Origin: JAYPWI01 sp964629575
GTDB lineage: Bacteria > Actinomycetota > Acidimicrobiia > Acidimicrobiales > Poriferisodalaceae
Direction of reading: 5' to 3'
Length of the DNA: 64,000 bases
NCBI GenBank assembly: GCA_964629575.1
Contig: CAZVUM010000002.1
Location: forward strand, 1-64,000
Under the pieces are notes generated by a model. That model was not told where the DNA came from, searched no databases, and worked only from the letters and a program-made list of their open reading frames with translations. A program made the position numbers and the translations under genes. Below, piece after piece: positions 58,711 to 64,000 of this stretch. Numbering within the stretch: the first letter of the stretch is position 1; each line of letters opens with the position of its first letter.

Positions 58711-58765
58711 GGGTGGGGCCGTGGCAATCCGCAGAGGAGGGAGCGAAGCGACCAACGATTGCGGC
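58711..58765 (+). repeat. Diverged copy of the 85-bp repeat family, direct
   Basis: It reads GGGTGGGGCCGTGGCAATCC, then GCAGAGGAGGGAGCGAAGCG and ACCAACGATTGCGGC. It is close to the array sequence across the unit junction (GGGGCCATGGCATTCCGCAG, AGGAGCGCAGCGACGATTGC), with a short insertion. Confidence 0.75.
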
Positions 58766-58824
58766 GAGACGCAGTCGCGAGCGAGTGGCCGGCGGGGACC
58801 GACCGCCCCCACGCGGAAGGTGGA

Positions 58825-59208
58825 CTACGCAGCCTCGGCGACAGCGATCCGCACTTCGGCCCACTTGACGGCCTGGGCAGCGGCTTCGTCGTTCTCATCT
58901 GCGGCCACGGCGGCCTGAGCGGCTTCGAGGTCGGCGCGCGCGTCGGCGACGTCGATCTGGTCGGCGGTCATTGCCTGGTCGGACAGCAGCGTCACGACGC
59001 TGTTGCTGACCTCCACGAAGCCGCCGGCCGCGGCGAGGCTGATCACGCCCTCGGGCGTCCAGATCTGCACCTGGCCGACGTCGAGCGCTCCGATGAATGC
59101 GGCATGCCCTTCGAGGAAGGCGATCTCGCCCTCGGTCGTGCGGGTGACCACCTGGGTGGCCTCACCGCTGAACATGACCGCCTCGGGCGACACGAGTTCG
59201 ACCTGCAT
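58825..59208 (-). CDS. atpC: ATP synthase epsilon subunit
   Basis: The 127-residue subunit belongs to the rotor stalk. The N-terminal beta-sandwich MQVELVSPEAVMFSGEATQVV ... EGEIAFLEGHAAFIGAL is typical, and the C-terminal helices (DVADARADLEAAQAAVA) are present. ATG 59208 follows GGAGGA by 5 nt; the longer upstream frame is spurious. It is last in the atp operon. Confidence 0.96.
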   Translation of the reverse strand: MQVELVSPEAVMFSGEATQVVTRTTEGEIAFLEGHAAFIGALDVGQVQIWTPEGVISLAAAGGFVEVSNSVVTLLSDQAMTADQIDVADARADLEAAQAAVAADENDEAAAQAVKWAEVRIAVAEAA

Positions 59209-59233
59209 GTTGTCCTCCAGGCTCTTCGCCGTC

Positions 59234-60664
<1,431 letters not shown>

Positions 60665-60703
60665 TGATGATCTCCTGAAGGATCAGGCGTCGATGTGAAC
60701 GTG

Positions 60704-61678
60704 CTAGCTGAAGAGGTCCGCTGTGCGGGCCTCGATGGTGTCCGAGAGCAGGTCGTCGGAGATGAGATCGCCGCCCTGGGCCAGGGCTTCGGAGCCACTG
60801 ATGATCTCCATGATCTCGGTGGTGATGGAGTCCTGACGTGCCCGGTTCATGATCCGGGTCAGGGTGGTCTTGAGGTCTTCGGCGTTGTCGGTGGCGGCCT
60901 TCATCGCTCGCTGTCGGGCGGCGTGTTCGGAAGCCGAGGACTCGAGCATTGCGGCGAAGAGCCGGGCTTCGGCGTAGCGCGGGAGCAGGCGGGCGAGAAT
61001 GCCGGCCGGCTCGGGCTCGTACTCATAGCCGCCGGAGGCACCGGCACCACCCGCGTCGCCGGCGTCATCGGTCTCGTCGCCGATCTCGCTGGTGTCGAGC
61101 GGCATGAAGGTGGCGTGTTGCACCTCTTGGCTGCCGACGCTGAGGAATTCGGTGTAGGCGAGGATGACCTTCTGCACCTCGCCGCTCTCGAAGAGCTCGG
61201 TGGCCGCCACAGCCAGGGTCCGTGCGTCCTCGTAGGAGGGCTGATCGCTGTAGCCCTCGGTGGCGGTGGTGATGCGGAACCCGCGGAACCTGAAGTAGGC
61301 CGCGGCCTTCTTGCCGCTCAGGATCAGCTCGTAGTCCTCGCCGCGTCCTTGGCCGGCGATGATCGCCCGCTCGACGCTGCGCAGAACGTTGCTGTTGTAG
61401 CCACCACACAGCCCACGGTCGGCCGTGATGACCACATAGGCCACCTTGCTGACGCTCTCGGGTTGCACCAAGAGTGGGTGATCGAGGGCAGCGCCGCCCG
61501 CCGCGAGGTTGGCGATGACCGCGGTCACCTTCTCGCTGTAGGGCTTGGCCGCCTGCACCCGCCCCATCGCCTTCACGATGCGGGACGCGGCGATGAGTTC
61601 CATGGCGCGGGTGATCTTCTTGGTGGCGTCGATCGACTTGATGCGCCGTCGAAGGATGCGTTCCTGACCACCTGCCAC
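60704..61678 (-). CDS. atpG: ATP synthase gamma subunit
   Basis: The 324-residue central shaft has N-terminal coiled coil RILRRRIKSIDATKKITRAMELIAASR, the core VVITADRGLCGGYNSNVLR and C-terminal RAMKAATDNAEDLKTTLTRIMNRARQDSITTEIMEI. Between the core and C-terminal helix there is an acidic Gly/Ala insert (GDETDDAGDAGGAGASGGY), a place where actinobacterial gammas often carry extra loops. GTG start. Confidence 0.98.
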   Translation of the reverse strand: MAGGQERILRRRIKSIDATKKITRAMELIAASRIVKAMGRVQAAKPYSEKVTAVIANLAAGGAALDHPLLVQPESVSKVAYVVITADRGLCGGYNSNVLRSVERAIIAGQGRGEDYELILSGKKAAAYFRFRGFRITTATEGYSDQPSYEDARTLAVAATELFESGEVQKVILAYTEFLSVGSQEVQHATFMPLDTSEIGDETDDAGDAGGAGASGGYEYEPEPAGILARLLPRYAEARLFAAMLESSASEHAARQRAMKAATDNAEDLKTTLTRIMNRARQDSITTEIMEIISGSEALAQGGDLISDDLLSDTIEARTADLFS

Positions 61679-61684
61679 GTCGAC

Positions 61685-63226
61685 TCAGCCCTCCGCTTCG
61701 GTGGCCGAACCGTCGGTGCTGGCCTGGAACTGCTCGCCGAACGCTTCGACCGCTGCTTTGACCGAGTCCTCGGCCATCGCTCCGGTGCTGCGAATCTCTT
61801 CCATCAGACCTTCGTGGCGGCCATGCATGAATTCGAGCAGCTCACGCTCGTACCGGATGACGTCGTCGACGGGGATCTCGTCGACGTAGCCGTTGGTGCC
61901 TGCGTAGATCACAACAACCTGGTCCTCGACGCGCATGGGGCTGTTGAGACCCTGCTTGAGGAGTTCGACCAAGCGATACCCGCGCCCGAGCTGGGCAGCG
62001 GACACCGCGTCGAGCTCGGAGCCGAAGGTGGCGAAGGCCTCGAGATCGCGGAACTGGGCCAGGTCGATCTTGAGCGTTCCTGCCACGCCCTTCATTGCCT
62101 TGGTCTGAGCTGCCGAGCCGACTCGAGACACCGAGATGCCCACGTCGACGGCAGGCCGCACACCTGACTTGAACAGGTCGTCCTGCAGGTAGATCTGACC
62201 ATCGGTGATCGAGATCACGTTGGTCGGAATGTATGCCGAGACGTCGCCGGCCTTGGTCTCGATCACCGGCAAAGCGGTGAGCGAACCTGCGCCATTCTCG
62301 TCCGACAGCTTGGCCGCACGCTCGAGCAAGCGGCTGTGGAGGTAGAACACATCGCCCGGGTAGGCCTCACGCCCAGGCGGGCGGCGAAGCAGGAGCGACA
62401 TCTGGCGGTAGGCCTCGGCCTGCTTGGACAGATCGTCGTACACGATGAGCGCGTGCTCGCCGTTCTCCATCCAGTGCTGGCCCATGGCGCAGCCGGCGTA
62501 CGGCGCGAGGTATTTGAAGGGTGCCGAGTCAGCGGCGGGGGCCGACACGACGACCGTGTAGTCCATCGCGCCGCGCTCTTCGAGGGTGTTGACGACCTGG
62601 GCGACCGTCGAACCCTTCTGACCGATCGCGACGTAGATGCACTTCACGCCGAGACCCTGCTGGTTGAGGATCGTGTCGATCGCAACCGAGGTCTTGCCAG
62701 TCTTGCGGTCGCCGATGATGAGCTCTCGCTGGCCACGCCCGACGGGGGTCATCGAGTCGATGGCCTTGATGCCGGTCTGGAGCGGTTCGTGCACGGGCTT
62801 GCGGCCCATGATCCCCGGTGCCTGGATCTCCATACGCCGGTCGATGCCGCCCACGATCGGGCCCTTGCCGTCGATCGGCTCGCCGAGGGCGTTGACGACG
62901 CGTCCGAGCACGCCATCGCCAACCGGGACCGACAGGATCCGTCCGGTCGCCCGAACGGCCTGGCCCTCTTCGATGTTCTCCACGGAGCCGAGAACCACCG
63001 CGCCGATCGAGTCCTCATCGAGGTTCAACGCCAGGCCGACGTCGCCGCTCGAGAACTCGAGGATCTCGTTGACCGAAGCGTTGGGCAGCCCCGAGACGCG
63101 GGCGATACCGTCGCCGACCTCGAGGATGCGTCCGACGGTGCCGGACTCGATGGAGGGGTCGAAACCCTCCAGGTTCTTCTGAATCGCGGACGTGATGTCC
63201 GTGGTGTCGAAGCTCAGGTCTGTCAT
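61685..63226 (-). CDS. atpA: ATP synthase alpha subunit
   Basis: The 513-residue non-catalytic nucleotide-binding subunit has P-loop GDRKTGKTSVAIDTI, then IYVAIGQKGSTVAQVV, and the DELSEED-opposite region LLLRRPPGREAYPGDVFYLHSRLLERAAKL. It has a normal N-terminal beta barrel. Its ATG overlaps the atpH stop (ATGA). Confidence 0.99.
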   Translation of the reverse strand: MTDLSFDTTDITSAIQKNLEGFDPSIESGTVGRILEVGDGIARVSGLPNASVNEILEFSSGDVGLALNLDEDSIGAVVLGSVENIEEGQAVRATGRILSVPVGDGVLGRVVNALGEPIDGKGPIVGGIDRRMEIQAPGIMGRKPVHEPLQTGIKAIDSMTPVGRGQRELIIGDRKTGKTSVAIDTILNQQGLGVKCIYVAIGQKGSTVAQVVNTLEERGAMDYTVVVSAPAADSAPFKYLAPYAGCAMGQHWMENGEHALIVYDDLSKQAEAYRQMSLLLRRPPGREAYPGDVFYLHSRLLERAAKLSDENGAGSLTALPVIETKAGDVSAYIPTNVISITDGQIYLQDDLFKSGVRPAVDVGISVSRVGSAAQTKAMKGVAGTLKIDLAQFRDLEAFATFGSELDAVSAAQLGRGYRLVELLKQGLNSPMRVEDQVVVIYAGTNGYVDEIPVDDVIRYERELLEFMHGRHEGLMEEIRSTGAMAEDSVKAAVEAFGEQFQASTDGSATEAEG

Positions 63227-63750
63227 GACAGAGCGTCCTTCATCTTCTCGAGGCGGGTTCGAACCGATCCGTCATAGACGGAGTCGCCGATCTGGGCGAC
63301 CAGGCCGCCCATGACATCGGTGTCGACGATGACCTGCACGGTCACATTGCGACCGCTGGCCTTGCTCAGGGCCGCAGCCAGACGCTGTTGCTGTTCGTCG
63401 GACAACGCCACTGCCGACCGCACCTCGGCAACGGCCTGACCACGATCTTCAGCGGCGAGGCGGGTGACCTCATCGGCAATCGCGGGAAGCTCAGTGCCCC
63501 GTCCGGCGCCGATCAGCATCGACACCAGGTTGAGGGTGGTGGGTGAGGCCTTGTCGGCCAGCAGATCCTCGACCACGCCGATGCGGCGCGACGCGGGAAT
63601 GCTGCGATCAGCGAGCGTGGTGCGCAGCGTGTCGTTGCCCTCGACGGCCTGGCCGAGCTGGAACAGCTCATCAGACACGCGTTCGAGCTCGCCCTCGCTG
63701 CGGGCCACCGAGACCAACGCTTCTGCGTAGCCCTCGACTCTGTCGGTCAT
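63223..63750 (-). CDS. atpH: ATP synthase delta subunit
   Basis: The 175-residue subunit links the peripheral stalk to F1. The N-terminal helix bundle is RVEGYAEALVSVARSEGELERVSDELFQLGQ, and the C-terminal strand pattern VTVQVIVDTDVMGGLVAQIGDSVYDGSVRTRLEKM is diagnostic. It is separate from atpF, unlike the b-delta fusions of mycobacteria. Confidence 0.97.
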   Translation of the reverse strand: MTDRVEGYAEALVSVARSEGELERVSDELFQLGQAVEGNDTLRTTLADRSIPASRRIGVVEDLLADKASPTTLNLVSMLIGAGRGTELPAIADEVTRLAAEDRGQAVAEVRSAVALSDEQQQRLAAALSKASGRNVTVQVIVDTDVMGGLVAQIGDSVYDGSVRTRLEKMKDALS

Positions 63751-63791
63751 CGTCTCTTCTTCCTCATTCTTTTACCGGCGAGGTTCTTTCA

Positions 63792-63826
63792 CCGGCGAGT
63801 TTCGCCGGCTCCGACGAGGGTCGGAG
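63792..63826 (-). other. Two adjacent hairpins between atpF and atpH
   Basis: CCGGCGA-GTT-TCGCCGG (63792-63808) and CTCCGAC-GAGG-GTCGGAG (63809-63826) are perfect back-to-back 7-bp stems in the 94-nt gap. A direct repeat CCGGCGAG also occurs just beyond. No T-tract follows, so mRNA processing or stability is more likely than termination. Confidence 0.5.
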
Positions 63827-63844
63827 TGGGACCACCGGGGAGCC

Positions 63845-64000
63845 TCAGCTCCCGACCCGGTCGATGTAGTCGTCGATCAGCTGGCGATACGCCGCTTCGT
63901 CGAGGCTGGCCTGCACGACCTGCTCGGCCGCACCCACTGCGAGGGTGGTGACCTGGGCCCGCACGTCGGCGAGCGCCCGATCCTTGGCGGCTTCGATGTC
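63845..64000 (-). CDS. atpF: ATP synthase subunit b, C-terminal part only
   Basis: 51 residues are visible before the stop at 63845; the rest is beyond the window. The sequence IEAAKDRALADVRAQVTTLA then VGAAEQVVQASLDEAAYRQLIDDYIDRVGS matches the C-terminal end of the b subunit peripheral stalk, which ends in a LID-x-YI pattern. It fits the expected atpF-atpH order. Confidence 0.9.
   Translation of the reverse strand, partial: DIEAAKDRALADVRAQVTTLAVGAAEQVVQASLDEAAYRQLIDDYIDRVGS

Larger units (their letters stand above)
58505..58824. other. 320-nt gene-free region: REP element plus inverted repeat pair
   Basis: No credible gene lies between the convergent hisI and atpC. It contains, in order, the REP-like element (58508-58549), an inverted diverged copy of the 11-kb repeat family (58562-58606), about 100 nt of G-rich sequence with gcgagc/cagcgag-type low complexity, and a direct copy (58711-58765). 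It probably also holds the atpC terminator. Confidence 0.8.

Overview
The window is 64 kb of high-GC chromosomal DNA. It most likely comes from an uncultured actinobacterium, and my best guess is class Acidimicrobiia. The reasons are the GC-rich codon use, the many GTG/TTG starts, at least nine genes whose start codon sits 6-8 nt after a TANNNT-type -10 box (leaderless transcription), a MurA with Asp in place of the fosfomycin-sensitive Cys, a PASTA-domain kinase, an actinobacterial-style ilvB leader-peptide attenuator and a DUF1800/DUF1501 pair. Two runs of exactly 100 N (1180-1279 and 10937-11036) are assembly gaps of unknown true size. No tRNA, rRNA, CRISPR array, integrase, transposase or phage gene was seen. 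Most genes are housekeeping and the DNA looks like stable core chromosome. Layout, 0-18 kb: a GFA-fold protein, an LLM flavin oxidoreductase broken by a gap and a large LuxR-type ATPase regulator lie divergent from an NTF2-like gene, with a perfect 38-bp palindrome between the divergent starts. Next come DsbA-like, YqgE, and a histidine kinase/response regulator pair divergent from DUF1800 and Tat-exported DUF1501 genes. An 85-bp tandem repeat array fills the following convergent gap. Then come ilvC/ilvN/ilvB preceded by a 19-residue leader peptide and terminator/antiterminator, and then a sugar dehydrogenase, a MATE exporter and a DUF4332 protein. 18-30 kb, minus strand: an eight-gene block (O-antigen ligase-like, GT2, nucleoside-phosphorylase-like, GT4, nucleotidyltransferase-like, two methyltransferases, B12-binding radical SAM) in which all seven junctions are 4-nt start/stop overlaps. 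This looks like an undescribed surface-glycan or glycolipid pathway. It sits directly downstream of ferredoxin-gatC-gatA-gatB. 30-47 kb: SCP2-like protein, PASTA kinase, ligA, an RDD protein with cysteine desulfurase and mnmA, a SpoIIM-like gene, and a coupled set of membrane protein, DUF4129, DUF4350, MoxR and DUF58. A methyltransferase and an SRPBCC-phosphotransferase fusion follow. 47-58 kb: murA, meaB and an OtsB-GH15 fusion form one unit; around them are an MFS transporter, a hydrolase, an enoyl-CoA hydratase homologue, lhgO with a J-domain gene, glpX and hisI. hisI is bracketed by REP-like inverted repeats, and an inverted pair of the 11-kb repeat family follows it. 58.8-64 kb: the ATP synthase operon atpF(partial)-atpH-atpA-atpG-atpD-atpC, minus strand, running off the window. 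The strongest candidates for something new are the eight-gene overlapping glycan operon, the dispersed structured repeat family (tandem at 11 kb, inverted at 58.6 kb) and the 38-bp palindrome. The ilvB attenuator is the clearest regulatory mechanism that can be read directly from the sequence.
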